Source of the DNA: Heterobilharzia americana
Lineage: Eukaryota > Platyhelminthes > Trematoda > Strigeidida > Schistosomatidae
NCBI GenBank assembly: GCA_944470555.2
Contig: OX104128.1
Coordinates: 43,941,920 to 44,005,919, forward strand
Length of the DNA stretch: 64,000 bases
Direction of reading: 5' to 3'
Part shown: in pieces, positions 63,199-64,000 of the stretch
Position numbering within the stretch: position 1 is the first letter of the stretch
How the letters are laid out: every line of letters starts with the position of its first letter
Translations under genes and position numbers: made by a program
The notes under the pieces: model-generated
Seen by the model: only the letters and a program-made list of their open reading frames with translations
Database searches by the model: none
What the model was told of the DNA's origin: nothing

Positions 63199-64000
63199 AA
63201 ATGTTACTGATTCGGTGCCCAAGTTTTCCCATACTATCCAGTCCATTGCTGGTTAGAATACGTTCAAACTCCTAATCATTACTATTTAAACTAGTTGTAA
63301 TATATTTACCACTGTTTTAAACACATAAATGAGGCTTGGTTTCTGTAATACAATGTTTTGAAAAGTGATGAGTCCCAAAACTATTTATTCAGTGATTGCT
63401 GTGTAGTTTACGATTGTGGAAATATCCTTAGGATCTTTGTTTTCCATAGTCTTGGACATGAGCCTTCAGTCTACTGGGCAGTGAATAAAACCCACTGGAC
63501 CAATTGTTTAAAAGAAAACTTGCTTTATCACCGTGGAGTGTGTCGTAAAATATTTTGAGGAAAATCTTTACGGTCAAAACCTGATAGCTGGAACACATAA
63601 ACTGAAAGTTGGTTATCGGTATTGGATTTTAAGAAATAATTCTGTGTTAAATGCTTTCGAGAGTGTAATTTGCCACCGTTACTTTGAAAATTGACTTTTA
63701 TTCGAATTCCTTCTTGGCTACACCATCCACAAGAGCTGTGAAAACGCAATTAAATATAATTGAAAACTCTTCAATTATTGATTTCTTCACACAGTCAAAT
63801 ATTTCCATGTTTCTTGGATAACTTCTACTCCTATGTTATTTTCGGCACTCTAACAAGATTTATGTACAAGAAAGGCACAACCTAGGGGAATTGCAGAGCC
63901 TTGATTCCATATCGGTAGTGCACATAAGCCTAAGCGTTCACAAAGACAAATGGTGCATGAACCCAACTTGAGTGCTGGGAACCATGGGAATGAATCATTT
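63199..64000. other. Stretch without recognisable feature
   Basis: AT-rich. Open frames 63358-63558 (+) and 63528-63749 (-) show no family similarity. Confidence 0.5.

Noticed and set aside
1..64000. True tRNA genes at the tRNA-like heads (for example 23450-23525, 24478-24545, 44790-44850)
   Set aside because: A and B boxes are present but full cloverleaf pairing is not evident, and each is followed by a SINE body and hammerhead, so they are SINE heads.

Overview
The window looks like nuclear DNA of a parasitic flatworm, most likely a blood fluke (Schistosoma or a close relative). It is AT-rich, has one animal-type gene split by 0.7-7 kb introns, and is full of schistosome-style repeats: RTE/SR2-like and SR1-like non-LTR retrotransposon fragments, Penelope-like elements (PLEs) with GIY-YIG domains, and tRNA-derived SINE-like units ending in hammerhead ribozymes, which closely resemble the described schistosome Sm-alpha family. 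There are no bacterial genes, operons or CRISPR arrays.

The only host gene I can support is a classical dynamin on the + strand. Eleven exons (2920 to about 35685) encode the end of the stalk, the PH domain, the GTPase effector domain (GED) and a proline-rich tail. The GTPase domain and first half of the stalk lie upstream of base 1. The first nine splice joins keep the reading frame without trouble. The join after the proline-rich exon is ambiguous, and three C-termini are possible.

The introns hold most of the mobile DNA. Intron 15099-22073 contains two inverted-dimer SINEs, a retrotransposon fragment and one copy of a 2.8-kb block. The other copy of that block lies outside the gene, at 56307-59066. 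Introns 22227-24859 and 24917-28118 hold hammerhead SINEs and two PLE fragments. The last intron (30332-35675) holds a PLE and an SR1-like remnant.

From 36 to 64 kb I find no intact host gene. This part holds SR1-like fragments (36980-39500, 47100-47930), an RTE fragment (50542-51530), PLE fragments (42.9-43.15, 52.2-53.9, 59.3-60.7 and 61.5-63.2 kb), hammerhead SINEs (41.2, 44.7, 54.4, 56.0-56.3, 60.8 and 62.1 kb), several (TA)n tracts, and an unidentified, broken coding-like stretch near 48.4-49.5 kb.

The most striking theme is inverted duplication. One SINE family occurs four times as a roughly 300-400 bp palindromic dimer: two tRNA-like heads in the middle and two outward-facing hammerhead ribozymes on opposite strands. 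A second hammerhead SINE family shows the same layout once. Five PLE fragments carry an inverted copy of their own 3' end. At 41213-41257 one hammerhead keeps an intact core while two helices differ from the family in a paired, compensatory way, which suggests selection on the RNA fold.
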